A stretch of 50,984 nucleotides of DNA from NCBI GenBank assembly GCA_017460515.1, contig JAFUAY010000041.1:1-50984 (forward strand), read 5' to 3'. This DNA is from Prevotella sp. (GTDB taxonomy: Bacteria; Bacteroidota; Bacteroidia; Bacteroidales; Bacteroidaceae). Made by a program: the position numbers and the translations under genes. Numbering within the stretch: the stretch's first letter is position 1; every line of letters begins with the position of its first letter. Under the pieces are notes generated by a model that made no database searches, had not been told where the DNA came from, and was given only the letters and a program-made list of their open reading frames with translations. Shown here piece by piece: positions 36,269-44,877 of this stretch.

Positions 36269-38380
36269 TCAATAGGTCTCACACGCTTTCAAGGCGGGTG
36301 AGCAACCTTCGAAGACGGTGCCTGCGGGATTCAGCGTAACAGGAATCTCAATCTTTTCAAGCGAAGGACAATAGAAGAAAGGTGTGCGTCCCAACTGTTC
36401 AGTGGCAGCGGGAATGCGAATCGCTCTTAACGACGAGCACTCCTCAAAGGCATAATCACAAATCTTCCGGGTGGCATCAGGCAGGACAATTGACTGCAGA
36501 GAGGTGCAATTACTGAACATTTTCAGTCCGATATGATTCTTCTGACAGTGGTAATTGACCCAATAGCGGTTGTCATCACTACGTGTATAGAAGAATCCCT
36601 CATGGACTAAGCCTATATCCGTCTTGAACTGATTCCACGACTGCTCAGTCATTGTTTCAAAATCATAGGTCATATTGCGGGATACGTTGCCCGTTTTGAT
36701 GGTTTTATTCCAGCTGCCTGTGGCGGGTATCGTCAGGTAAGGTTGCTGATCGTCAACGATGGTAGCGTTCTTCAGGTCGAGTTGGGTCAATGCGCCCCCC
36801 TGCCAACTGTCCAAGGGGTCACCATCTACAGCACCAGCCATCTTACGCAACAGCAGAAGATCAGAGCTGTTCAATGGTCCGCTGACCACCAAGGATGTCA
36901 CATGCTCCACATCATCAGCAGACAACTGTTGCGCCAGCGTTCCTGGTTGCTGCAGTGTCACCTCACGACGCAGCTCTTCTCGTAGCGGCTCAATATGGGC
37001 CATCAGCGAATTGATGAGTAGCAGACTCTTATAGCCTTCAGGCAACTCATAATTGCCCAACTTTAGACGATAATAGCCATTAAAGTTGCCATACCATCCA
37101 AAATTGAAATGCAGGAAGTCATCCTTATATCCATCACAGACGAAGACATGTCCGTCGTAAGATACAATACATGGACGATGATGCGCCAAGTCACGATAAA
37201 CTAGGCCTGCTATCTCGGATTCAGCCAGGTCGCCTTCATAATAGGTTGCACGTCCTGAATAACCAAGATCATGACATAAGTGACTCTTCAAAACAGAGAA
37301 ATTGGCAGAGGTTGCCTCACTGCCGAACTCAGCACCTACCGCTACACCCAATGACGTCAGCATGGCAGACAGCTCCATGATGGTCTGGCTGGTGTCGTTA
37401 GCCTCAAACGACCTTTGGAAAGAGGGCCACTGATAATAGCTGAGCACCATTCCCAACGAGAGCGGCACACAGCCCACCATAGCTTTCTTCCCTTCCTGGA
37501 CAGGCGACGCGCAGTTATAGGGCTCTGACTGTCCCCACTGCAGTTGGGCAAGCATCGGATGGATGGAATCACGTTGCAACTGATAAGGCGGTAGCCAGCT
37601 CTTGGAGCGTTGCACGTCGGGTGTCTGCCTTAAGGCTTCTATCTGCAGTCTGTATGGATTGACGATCGAGTTATAGTTCTTCGAATCATCACTGATGGTG
37701 ATAGCATGTTCAGTGCTATAAGCTAATACGGGCTGTCCCACCAACGGCCACGCCTCTTTCTTAGCAATCATACAGAAACAATGATTACGCCTGTCAACGA
37801 AAAGGAAGAAGCCATGGTCAGAGACTTTCATGGAAAGACAGAGTGAATCAGGGTGTTGTCCTTGTTTGAGCAGCCACTGATGGGCCATCAACATCTCGTC
37901 GCCATAGTCCGGGTGAGGCTTGACATAGACGCGTTTCTTCTCTGCCCACACCTTCTTATCGCCAACCTGAACACCCAGACCAGGCAGTTCTTGCCAGCCA
38001 GACAGGGAGGTGGTATAAGTGGCAGTCACCTGCAACTGGGAGAGGGGATACACTTTCAGATGCTCATAGGCGACATCCCGCAACTGGAATCCTTTTCCTG
38101 ACATTGGCTTATCGCCACCCTTCCAGGAGCTTGCTGTCAGGGTGTAGACAACCTTGAAAGGCTGATCCTGACAGACAGTATCAGCCACACTCGTAACGAA
38201 GCTCTTGACAGTGGGGTTGACTGCAACAACAATATTCCGCAGCCCTGCAGCCAACGAATCCTCTTGGGCATTCAACGGAACAGAAACCATCAGCAGGATG
38301 GATAAGTAAACGACCCTGCTGATGGTAGTAAAAAGTGGAACTGGTGTTCTGAAATGATTCTTAAGCGTCAATGTTTGCAT
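36269..38380 (-). CDS. C10 (streptopain-like) cysteine protease with C-terminal LRR repeats
   Basis: An exported protein of about 703 residues. The signal peptide runs to about residue 40 (VVYLSILLMVSVPLNAQ). Peptidase C10 active-site motifs are present: GCVPLSLGMVLSYY with the Cys, and GHVFVCDGY with the His, followed by FNFGWYGNFNGYY, matching the streptopain pattern. C-terminal BspA-type LRR_5 repeats (NCTSLQSIVLPD, ECSSLRAIRIP, YCPSLEKIEIP) end the protein. The N-terminal 200 residues look like Ig-like strands, not the usual Spi propeptide. I take ATG 38380, which overlaps gyrB by 20 bases; ATG 38398 is the alternative. The gene thus lies directly downstream of gyrB and probably shares its transcript. 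Confidence 0.8.
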   Translation of the reverse strand: MQTLTLKNHFRTPVPLFTTISRVVYLSILLMVSVPLNAQEDSLAAGLRNIVVAVNPTVKSFVTSVADTVCQDQPFKVVYTLTASSWKGGDKPMSGKGFQLRDVAYEHLKVYPLSQLQVTATYTTSLSGWQELPGLGVQVGDKKVWAEKKRVYVKPHPDYGDEMLMAHQWLLKQGQHPDSLCLSMKVSDHGFFLFVDRRNHCFCMIAKKEAWPLVGQPVLAYSTEHAITISDDSKNYNSIVNPYRLQIEALRQTPDVQRSKSWLPPYQLQRDSIHPMLAQLQWGQSEPYNCASPVQEGKKAMVGCVPLSLGMVLSYYQWPSFQRSFEANDTSQTIMELSAMLTSLGVAVGAEFGSEATSANFSVLKSHLCHDLGYSGRATYYEGDLAESEIAGLVYRDLAHHRPCIVSYDGHVFVCDGYKDDFLHFNFGWYGNFNGYYRLKLGNYELPEGYKSLLLINSLMAHIEPLREELRREVTLQQPGTLAQQLSADDVEHVTSLVVSGPLNSSDLLLLRKMAGAVDGDPLDSWQGGALTQLDLKNATIVDDQQPYLTIPATGSWNKTIKTGNVSRNMTYDFETMTEQSWNQFKTDIGLVHEGFFYTRSDDNRYWVNYHCQKNHIGLKMFSNCTSLQSIVLPDATRKICDYAFEECSSLRAIRIPAATEQLGRTPFFYCPSLEKIEIPVTLNPAGTVFEGCSPALKACETY

Positions 38381-40331
38381 AGGTGGCGTTCTTCTCAATG
38401 AACTCTCGGCGCGGCTCTACGTCGTCACCCATCAGCATAGAGAAGATCTCGTCAGCCTCAGCTGCATTCTCGATGGTCACCTGCTTGAGCAGTCGGTTCT
38501 CAGGATTCATGGTCGTCTCCCAAAGCTGCTCAGGATTCATCTCACCCAGACCTTTATATCGCTGGGTATGCAATGCTGATGCGTTCTCATCGCCAGCCAC
38601 ATACTTGTCGATGAAGGCCTGACGCTGCTGCTCGGTATAGCAGTATTCCGAGAATTTCTTATAGGTGCACTTGTAAAGTGGCGGAGTAGCAATGTAGAGG
38701 TGACCACCCTGAATAACCTGGGGCATGAAGCGATAGAAGAGTGTCATGATCAGTGTGTCGATGTGAGAACCATCGACATCGGCGTCAGTCATGATGATAA
38801 TCTTGTCATAACGCAGCTTATCGATATTGGCTTCACGATCACCTTCGCCATCAACACCAAAGCGAACGCCAATAGACTGGATGATGTTCATCACAGACTC
38901 AGCCTCGAAGACACGGTGCCACTGAACCTTCTCGACATTCAGGATCTTACCGCGAAGAGGCAGGATAGCCTGGAAATGGCGATCACGTCCCTGCTTGGCA
39001 GAACCACCTGCGGAGTCACCCTCGACGAGGAAGATCTCACAGGTCTTGGGGTCTTTGTTTGAGCAGTCAGCCAACTTACCAGGCAGTCCGCCTCCGCTCA
39101 TGGGGTTCTTACGCTGCACGCTCTCACGAGCCTTACGGGCAGCAATACGGGCTGTGGCAGCCAGCACCACCTTGTCGCAGATGAGCTTCGCCTCCTTGGG
39201 ATGTTCCTCCAAGTAGTTGCTCAGCGCTTCGCCCACAGCCTGCTGGACAGCGCCTGCCACTTCCGAGTTACCGAGCTTGGTCTTGGTCTGTCCCTCGAAC
39301 TGAGGCTCAGCCACCTTGATAGAGATAACAGCAGTCAGGCCCTCACGGAAGTCCTCACCAGCAATTTCAATCTTTGCCTTCTCAATCTGCTTGGAAATCT
39401 GCGGGTCGGCATCAGCATAAGCCTTCAGCGTACGGGTCAGTGCCATACGGAAGCCTGTAAGGTGGGTACCACCCTCGATGGTATTGATATTGTTGACGTA
39501 AGAGTGGATATTCTCGCTATAGTCAGTATTATACATCACTGCTACTTCAATAGGCGTTCCCTGCTTCTCAGTCTTCAGATAGATGACATCGTCAAAGAGA
39601 TGAGTACGATGGCGATCCACATAGCGCACGAACTCTTTCAGTCCGTCCTTGGCGTGGAACACCTCTTCACGCAGATTGCCCTCCTCATCCGGACGCATAT
39701 CACGCAAGGTGATGGTGATGCCTGCATTCAGATAAGCCAGCTCACGCATGCGCTTGGCAATGATATCATACTTGTATTCTGTCGTTGTGAAGATAGTGCC
39801 ATCGGGCCAGAACTGCTGGCGAGTACCCGTCTTATCGGTATCTCCCACAATCTTCACATCGTAAAGGGGCTTTCCCTTCTCATATTCCTGCTGATAGATA
39901 TGGCCATTACGGAACACCTGAGACATCATGTGGGTAGAGAGCGCATTCACACAGCTCACACCTACGCCATGCAGACCACCAGAGACCTTATAGGAACCCT
40001 TGTCAAACTTACCACCTGCATGGAGCACAGTCATAACCACCTCAAGGGCGCTCTTGTGCATCTTCTCGTGCTCGTCAACGGGAATACCACGACCATTATC
40101 CTGAACGGTTATAGAATTATCTTCATTAATCGTCACCTCAATGTGGGTACAGAAGCCCGCCATTGCCTCGTCAATAGAGTTGTCAACAGTTTCGTTTACA
40201 AGGTGATGCAATCCTTTCTCACTAATATCGCCGATGTACATAGCAGGGCGCTTGCGCACGGCTTCCAGTCCTTCGAGTACCTGAATATTACTCGCGGAAT
40301 AGTTTTGCTGTTCTTGCTGAATATCTTCCAT
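38361..40331 (-). CDS. gyrB: DNA gyrase subunit B
   Basis: The ATPase and TOPRIM subunit of gyrase. GHKL motifs are DNSIDEAMAG (near 50) and DNGRGIPVDEHEK (near 78). SGGLHGVGVSCVNALS is the ATP-lid motif. The TOPRIM signature is CEIFLVEGDSAGGSAKQGRDR (quoted as VEGDSAGGSAKQGRDR), followed by PLRGKILNVEK and DADVDGSHI. The C-terminal QRYKGLGEMNPEQLWETTM and REFIEKNA are typical of GyrB. Length 656 residues. It has its own promoter; the C10 protease gene overlaps its end by 20 bases. Confidence 0.97.
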   Translation of the reverse strand: MEDIQQEQQNYSASNIQVLEGLEAVRKRPAMYIGDISEKGLHHLVNETVDNSIDEAMAGFCTHIEVTINEDNSITVQDNGRGIPVDEHEKMHKSALEVVMTVLHAGGKFDKGSYKVSGGLHGVGVSCVNALSTHMMSQVFRNGHIYQQEYEKGKPLYDVKIVGDTDKTGTRQQFWPDGTIFTTTEYKYDIIAKRMRELAYLNAGITITLRDMRPDEEGNLREEVFHAKDGLKEFVRYVDRHRTHLFDDVIYLKTEKQGTPIEVAVMYNTDYSENIHSYVNNINTIEGGTHLTGFRMALTRTLKAYADADPQISKQIEKAKIEIAGEDFREGLTAVISIKVAEPQFEGQTKTKLGNSEVAGAVQQAVGEALSNYLEEHPKEAKLICDKVVLAATARIAARKARESVQRKNPMSGGGLPGKLADCSNKDPKTCEIFLVEGDSAGGSAKQGRDRHFQAILPLRGKILNVEKVQWHRVFEAESVMNIIQSIGVRFGVDGEGDREANIDKLRYDKIIIMTDADVDGSHIDTLIMTLFYRFMPQVIQGGHLYIATPPLYKCTYKKFSEYCYTEQQRQAFIDKYVAGDENASALHTQRYKGLGEMNPEQLWETTMNPENRLLKQVTIENAAEADEIFSMLMGDDVEPRREFIEKNATYANIDA

Positions 40332-40356
40332 TTTAAAGTTTTGATATTAATGGGTG

Positions 40357-40364
40357 CAAAAATA
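40357..40364 (-). promoter_or_regulatory. Promoter of gyrB (-7 box)
   Basis: TATTTTTG followed by C on the minus strand, 26 bases before the gyrB start. Confidence 0.6.
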
Positions 40365-40437
40365 CAAAAAAAAACTGACTTAGACGAACTAAATCAGCAT
40401 TATTTCTTATAGTTTTCAGTTTATTTTACAGTTGGGG

Positions 40438-41268
40438 CTATTGATTCCCATGAAACGCCTGCCGTTGTCTGACAGCCTCAAAAAGAAGAATGGCTGCAGA
40501 GACGGAAACATTAAGGGAATCCAGGCGTCCCAGCATGGGTATACGGATATGTGCATCTGCTGCCTGGCGCCACTGATTGGTAAGTCCCGTCGACTCTGTC
40601 CCCATGACAATCGCAGTGCCATGAGTCATCGGAGTATCGTAATAGAGACGCGAGTCTTGCAACTGGGCTGTCAGTATCTGGATACCTTTTGATTTCAGGA
40701 AAGCGATGCACTCTTCACTGCTACATGCAATAGTAGGAACGGTGAAGACAGCGCCAATAGAAGAGCGAATCAGATTCGGGTTATAGAGGTCTGTCAGCGG
40801 ATCACAGACGATGACAGCATCAGCCTGTGCAGCATCTGCCGAACGGAGCACGGCACCCAGATTGCCAGGCTTCTCAACGCTCTCGAGTACAACAATGAGC
40901 GGATGTTCACTTAATGGCAGGTCATCCAAACTGAGTTGTCTTGACTTCATGATTGCAACAACACCTTCAGTCGATCCGCGATAGGCTATCTTCTCATACA
41001 GCGAACAGCTTACAGTGAAGAGCGAACAGCTGGCGTTACTGGCCATAGCCTTCAACCGTTCATTCAGCTTTTCACTATTCGTCGTGAACTGTTCACTGAC
41101 AAAGATGCTCTCTGCCTCATATCCCGCCTCAATGCAGTGCTCCAACTCCCTGCGGCCCTCTACCACAAAGACGCCCTGCTTGCGACGCTCTGACGACTTC
41201 TGTTGCAATAGCAGCAGACGTTTGATCTTCGGATTCTGTGCGCTTGAAATTACCAACTCTTCCATCAT
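40438..41268 (-). CDS. SpoU/TrmH-family RNA 2'-O-methyltransferase
   Basis: A SPOUT-class RNA methyltransferase of 276 residues. An N-terminal substrate-binding domain (IKRLLLLQQKSSERRKQGVFVVEG) precedes the trefoil-knot catalytic domain. Motifs are VEKPGNLGAVLRSADA (motif 1), VMGTESTGL (motif 2) and IPMLGRLDSLNVSVSAAILLFE (motif 3, quoted as LDSLNVSVSAAILLFE). The likely target is a 2'-OH in rRNA or tRNA, not specified by the sequence. Residues near 78-95 (CSLFTVSCSLYEK) may be repeat-derived: AGCTGTTCGCT is present twice (around 41001-41036). It follows the rpsT terminator, whose T-run ends only two bases before the start codon, so its transcription source is unclear. Confidence 0.9.
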   Translation of the reverse strand: MMEELVISSAQNPKIKRLLLLQQKSSERRKQGVFVVEGRRELEHCIEAGYEAESIFVSEQFTTNSEKLNERLKAMASNASCSLFTVSCSLYEKIAYRGSTEGVVAIMKSRQLSLDDLPLSEHPLIVVLESVEKPGNLGAVLRSADAAQADAVIVCDPLTDLYNPNLIRSSIGAVFTVPTIACSSEECIAFLKSKGIQILTAQLQDSRLYYDTPMTHGTAIVMGTESTGLTNQWRQAADAHIRIPMLGRLDSLNVSVSAAILLFEAVRQRQAFHGNQ

Positions 41269-41269
41269 G

Positions 41270-41312
41270 AAAAAGAAAAACAGATTGCATCCTTTACCAG
41301 GAATACAATCTG
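41270..41312 (-). terminator. Terminator after rpsT
   Basis: On the minus strand CAGATTG pairs with CAATCTG across a loop of about 18 bases and is followed by TTTTTCTTTTT. Confidence 0.7.
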
Positions 41313-41337
41313 TATACTTTTTAGTTGAAGTCTCGTC

Positions 41338-41592
41338 TTATCCCAGCTTGTTGATATGGAGGCTGAGGCTTGACTTCAGGTTTGCTGCCTTATTCTTGTG
41401 AATAATATTTACCTTTGCCAACTTATCCAGCATCTTCTGAACCTTTGGATAGAGAGCAACAGCCTCGTCCTTATTGGTCATAGCGCGGAGCTTGCGAACA
41501 GCGTTACGCATGGTCTTGGCATAGTACTTGTTGTGCAGTGCCTTTTTCTTGTCCTGGCGAATTCTCTTCACCGATGATTTGTGGTTTGCCAT
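41338..41592 (-). CDS. rpsT: 30S ribosomal protein S20
   Basis: A small, very basic helical protein of the 30S subunit. [21 protein letters not shown] is the usual start (quoted as [17 protein letters not shown]), followed by [15 protein letters not shown] and the C-terminal [21 protein letters not shown] region (quoted as [14 protein letters not shown]). Length 84 residues is normal. There is no promoter in the 150 bases upstream, where the tRNA-Glu gene lies on the same strand, so S20 and tRNA-Glu are probably co-transcribed. Confidence 0.96.
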   Translation of the reverse strand: MANHKSSVKRIRQDKKKALHNKYYAKTMRNAVRKLRAMTNKDEAVALYPKVQKMLDKLAKVNIIHKNKAANLKSSLSLHINKLG

Positions 41593-41704
41593 TTTAAATG
41601 TTTTGTTTTTGTTTTTAATTGTGTTAAGCTTATGGGTCTTACATCTTTTATGAATGCCCTGGGCGGATTTAAAAAAAATCCTCCGACACCCTTTCCCAGT
41701 TACC

Positions 41705-41718
41705 TGGTAGCGCTACCA
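41705..41718. repeat. 14-bp palindrome in the tRNA-Glu/rpsT spacer
   Basis: TGGTAGCGCTACCA is a perfect palindrome. On the minus strand the spacer also shows CCAG-GTAA-CTGG and GGATTT/AAATCC stems (41593-41745), so the processed rpsT leader should be strongly folded. Confidence 0.7.
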
Positions 41719-41745
41719 CAGCGCAGATGGCGGATTGAACTCATT

Positions 41746-41820
41746 TGGTAGTCCCTAGGAGAGTCGAACTCCTCTTTAGAGAATGAAAATCTCTCGTCCT
41801 AACCGATAGACGAAGGGACC
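41746..41820 (-). tRNA. tRNA-Glu (UUC)
   Basis: On the minus strand the cloverleaf is complete: acceptor GGTCCCT/AGGGACT (with one G-U pair), D-arm, anticodon loop TTTTCAT with anticodon TTC, T-arm with TTCGACT, discriminator A and an encoded CCA. A consensus promoter lies at 41884-41915. Confidence 0.95.
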
Positions 41821-41883
41821 ATTTGCATCTCGCTGCCAGAAGTCTCATCATCAGAAAATCCGTCCTTTCGCGATTTGCGGGTG

Positions 41884-41915
41884 CAAAGTTACATGTTTTT
41901 TTTCGTTTAGCCAAA
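41884..41915 (-). promoter_or_regulatory. Promoter of tRNA-Glu and rpsT
   Basis: TTTG (41915-41912), 20 bases, TAACTTTG (41891-41884) followed by C on the minus strand, a full consensus. Confidence 0.75.
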
Positions 41916-41955
41916 CTTTTCTCTTAAAAAATACTCCAAAATGCTTATTTTTATG

Positions 41956-41963
41956 TATTTTTG
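41956..41963 (+). promoter_or_regulatory. Promoter of recO (-7 box)
   Basis: TATTTTTG followed by C, five bases before the recO start, so the mRNA would be nearly leaderless. Confidence 0.5.
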
Positions 41964-41968
41964 CAGCA

Positions 41969-42742
41969 ATGTTGACAAAAACGGAAGCAATTGTGCTGCA
42001 TTCTATCAAATATGGCGAGTCAAAAATGATTGTTGACATGTTCACTCGCCAGCACGGTCGACTATCATTTGTGATAGGACTTCCGAAGTCGGCTCACGCC
42101 CGATTGAAGAAGCAGTATTTCCAACCCCTGACCATTCTGAACATAGAGTGCGACGTGCGTCCTCAGCTGTCTTTGCAAAAACTGAGCGATGCTTCCATCC
42201 ATACTCCGCTACCTTCGCTGCTTAGCACTCCCGTCAAACTGGCCATCAGTCTGTTTCTGTCAGAGTTCCTGTATCATGCCTTGCGAGACGAACAGCAGAA
42301 CATCTTACTCTTCGACTACATCACTTCAAGTCTGGAGTGGTTGGAGAGCCGTGATAGCGACTATGCCAACTTCCATCTCGTATTCCTCATGCACTTGTCA
42401 CGTTTCCTGGGCTTCTATCCGAATTTGGAAGAGAGAGGAGTGAGAAGAGATGAGAGAGGAGTGAGGAAAGAGGAGAGAACGAGGAGCGAGGAAGCCTATT
42501 TCGATTTGCAGGCCGCCTCTTTTTGCAGTGCTCCCCCACTCCATCGCGATTTCCTGATGCCCCAAGAGGCGAGTATGCTGCGCCTGATGATGCGTATGGA
42601 CTTCCCCAATATGCACCTGTTCCACATGAACAGACAACAGCGGAATCGCTGTATCGAGGTTGCCCTGCAGTTCTATCGAATCCACCTACCCGATTTCCCT
42701 GAACTCCGTTCGTTGGACGTACTCAAGGAACTTTGGAATTAA
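41969..42742 (+). CDS. recO: DNA repair protein RecO
   Basis: RecO helps load RecA on SSB-coated single-stranded DNA. The N-terminal OB fold begins MLTKTEAIVLHSIKYGESKMI, quoted as TEAIVLHSIKYGESKMI, followed by FTRQHGRLSFVIGL. The C-terminal helical part (LFLSEFLYHALRDEQQN, then FLMHLSRFLGFYPN) fits the family. Length 257 residues. Residues about 154-173 (RGVRRDERGVRKEERTRSEE) are a charged tract encoded by a GA-rich repeat with a 21-bp period (42431-42492), in a place where I would expect a short zinc-finger-like or linker region. No Cys cluster is visible. Confidence 0.92.
   Translation: MLTKTEAIVLHSIKYGESKMIVDMFTRQHGRLSFVIGLPKSAHARLKKQYFQPLTILNIECDVRPQLSLQKLSDASIHTPLPSLLSTPVKLAISLFLSEFLYHALRDEQQNILLFDYITSSLEWLESRDSDYANFHLVFLMHLSRFLGFYPNLEERGVRRDERGVRKEERTRSEEAYFDLQAASFCSAPPLHRDFLMPQEASMLRLMMRMDFPNMHLFHMNRQQRNRCIEVALQFYRIHLPDFPELRSLDVLKELWN
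42431..42492 (+). repeat. GA-rich repeat inside recO
   Basis: GAGAGAGGAGTGAG is present at 42431-42444 and again at 42452-42465, a 21-bp period, then GA-rich sequence continues to 42492. Related GA-rich text lies at 9481-9510 and, reverse-complemented, at 24912-24940. Confidence 0.8.
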
Positions 42743-42862
42743 AAGCGGGAAGCACATTATTTGTCCATATCAGGTAATAGCAAAAAGCCTCCCCCTATAT
42801 ATATAATTATGGTGTAACCAGTACCGCCACGGATAACGAAGTTACCAAAAAAACATAAAACA

Positions 42863-42894
42863 TTTGGCTTTTTGCTCAGTTAATCTTACCTTTG
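42863..42894 (+). promoter_or_regulatory. Promoter of the terC-like gene
   Basis: TTTG (42863-42866), 20 bases, TACCTTTG (42887-42894) followed by C, a full consensus. Confidence 0.75.
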
Positions 42895-42934
42895 CACCTG
42901 TTTTTCACAACATTCAAAAACAAAACGTCTGATT

Positions 42935-43966
42935 ATGGAACAACTACCCTTGTGGGCTTGGATTATTTTTTATGTTTTAGTGTTCATCATGCTCATCATC
43001 GACCTAAAGATGTTTGGCAAGAAAGGCGAACACGAAGTTAACGTCAAGGAAGCTTTGAAGATGACCGCTGTATGGATAGGCGTGTCACTTATCTTCTGTA
43101 TTGGCATCAACCTGTTCTATCCAGGCGATTCAAATGAAAAAGCAATGGAGTTCCTGGCGGGCTATCTCATAGAGAAATCGCTGTCAATGGACAACCTCTT
43201 CGTATTCCTGATGCTGTTCTCTTTCTTTGGCATCGAGCGGAAATACCAGCATGAAGTATTGTTCTGGGGCATCTTTGGAGCTCTGGTATTGCGTAGCATC
43301 TTCATCTTTGCGGGTGCTGCTATGGTGGAACGCTTCGAGTGGGTACTGGGACTCTTCGGACTCTTCCTGCTCTACACGGGCGGAAAAATGTTCGGACATA
43401 ATGACGAGATGGCTGCCGACCCCTCGAAGAACATCATCGTCAGGTGGTTCAAGAAACTATTCCCCGTTACCGACCGCATGTACGAAGGGAAGTTCTTCGT
43501 CAGAGAGGCTGTCGCAGCTGAAACAGGTTCAACATCCTCCGCTCTGCGCACCACATTGAAGGCAACGCCGCTCTTCGTAACCCTTCTTGTCATTGAGACT
43601 ACCGATGTGGCCTTTGCCGTAGACTCTATCCCCGCAGTATTCTCAGTGAGCCGCGACCCGTTCATCGTGCTCACCAGTAACATCTTTGCCATCCTGGGCC
43701 TCCGCGCCCTCTATTTCGCCCTGGCTGCCGTTGCCCAGTATTTCAAGTATCTGAAATACGGACTTGGCATCATCCTCATCTTCGTGGGCATCAAGATGCT
43801 GTTGGCGATGAATGAGTATATCAACACACTGGGAGAACTGGTAGGACTTCACCTGAATATGCCGCATATCGAGGTGCCCACGCCCATCAGCCTGGCCACT
43901 ATCTTTGGCGTACTGGTGCTGTCGATGCTACTCTCTGTGATGGTCACAAAAAAGGAGAAATCATAA
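42935..43966 (+). CDS. TerC/Alx-family membrane protein
   Basis: An integral membrane protein of 343 residues with about nine helices, of the TerC family (linked to tellurite resistance and to Mn2+ export or metalation of secreted proteins). Family motifs are FLAGYLIEKSLSMDNLFVF, quoted as EKSLSMDNLFVF (residues 75-86), with the conserved acidic residues in the membrane, and TTDVAFAVDSIPAVFSVSRDPFIVLTSN, quoted as DVAFAVDSIPAVFSV. It is monocistronic on its own promoter; the next gene has its own promoter too. The ion substrate is inferred from the family. Confidence 0.92.
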   Translation: MEQLPLWAWIIFYVLVFIMLIIDLKMFGKKGEHEVNVKEALKMTAVWIGVSLIFCIGINLFYPGDSNEKAMEFLAGYLIEKSLSMDNLFVFLMLFSFFGIERKYQHEVLFWGIFGALVLRSIFIFAGAAMVERFEWVLGLFGLFLLYTGGKMFGHNDEMAADPSKNIIVRWFKKLFPVTDRMYEGKFFVREAVAAETGSTSSALRTTLKATPLFVTLLVIETTDVAFAVDSIPAVFSVSRDPFIVLTSNIFAILGLRALYFALAAVAQYFKYLKYGLGIILIFVGIKMLLAMNEYINTLGELVGLHLNMPHIEVPTPISLATIFGVLVLSMLLSVMVTKKEKS

Positions 43967-43982
43967 AAAAACAGTCAGAACA

Positions 43983-44014
43983 TTTGCAACTTTAAGCGAA
44001 ATTCACTATTTTTG
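43983..44014 (+). promoter_or_regulatory. Promoter of the ATPase-TOPRIM-glycosyltransferase operon
   Basis: TTTG (43983-43986), 20 bases, TATTTTTG (44007-44014) followed by C, 24 bases before the start. Confidence 0.75.
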
Positions 44015-44037
44015 CTACATAAATCGAGGATTGGATT

Positions 44038-44877
44038 ATGCAGAAGTTTGCCAACTACATCAAGAAGATTGAAATCGACTCCCTTTGGAGCGGTAAGAAA
44101 CACATCGTCTGGGAACTGGATCCCAAGGTGAACATCTTAAGCGGTATCAATGGTGTAGGCAAAAGCACCATTCTGAACAAAGTAGTGAAAGGGCTGTCAG
44201 CAGGTGGTGAATTTCCCAGCCACATGCTTAAAGGTGTTCGCATTGACGTTGAACCTGATGATGCGCGCTGGATTCGCTATGACCTCATTCGCTCGCTCGA
44301 CAGCAATATTACTGCCTCATTTTCTGACAGCGACAGCTCCATCCGACAGGCATTGACCGCACTGAACGGCATTGCTGGCGGTTCACAGCTCGACATTCAG
44401 CTATATCAGTTGCAGCGCAAGTACCTGGATTATCAGGTCAACATCGGCAATCGTATCATCGATCAGCTCCAGCAAGGCAATATGGATGCTGCCCAGCAAC
44501 TGTCACAGAAGAAGAAGCGCTTCCAGGATATCGTCGACGAACTGTTCACTGACACAGGCAAGCACATTATCCGTACGGAAAATGAGATACGCTTCACACA
44601 GATAGGCGAACAGCTCATGCCATACCAGTTGTCAAGTGGCGAGAAACAGATGCTCATCATCCTGCTCACCGTACTCGTAGAAGATGATCAGCCATACGTG
44701 CTCTTCATGGACGAGCCAGAGGTGAGCCTGCATATCGAATGGCAGAAACGCCTCATCGACCTCTGCCTGGAACTGAATCCCAACGTACAGATTATTCTTA
44801 CAACCCACTCGCCAGCCGTAGTGATGAACGGCTGGATGGATCATGTCACTGAGGTGAGCGATATTACCGTAGTATGA
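44038..44877 (+). CDS. AAA/ABC-type ATPase of a PARIS/OLD-like pair
   Basis: A small ATPase of 279 residues with the ABC-ATPase fold seen in OLD, RecF and SMC-like proteins. Walker A is GINGVGKST (residues 36-44), the ABC signature is LSSGEKQ (198-204), Walker B is VLFMDEPEVSLH (221-232) and the switch is TTHSPAVV (255-262). A helical insert rich in Gln (about 100-170) lies between. There is no TOPRIM domain in this protein; that is supplied by the next gene, which overlaps by four bases. ATPase plus DUF4435 is the composition of the PARIS anti-phage system (AriA/AriB). At 279 residues it is shorter than AriA as I know it, so a housekeeping role is possible. Confidence 0.85.
   Translation: MQKFANYIKKIEIDSLWSGKKHIVWELDPKVNILSGINGVGKSTILNKVVKGLSAGGEFPSHMLKGVRIDVEPDDARWIRYDLIRSLDSNITASFSDSDSSIRQALTALNGIAGGSQLDIQLYQLQRKYLDYQVNIGNRIIDQLQQGNMDAAQQLSQKKKRFQDIVDELFTDTGKHIIRTENEIRFTQIGEQLMPYQLSSGEKQMLIILLTVLVEDDQPYVLFMDEPEVSLHIEWQKRLIDLCLELNPNVQIILTTHSPAVVMNGWMDHVTEVSDITVV

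Noticed and set aside
41640-41745. Degraded second tRNA next to tRNA-Glu
   Set aside because: A T-arm-like fragment is visible, but no acceptor or anticodon arm can be formed.
42780-42862. Short minus-strand ORF before the terC-like gene
   Set aside because: Only about 18 codons from the available ATG; the rest is low-complexity TA text.
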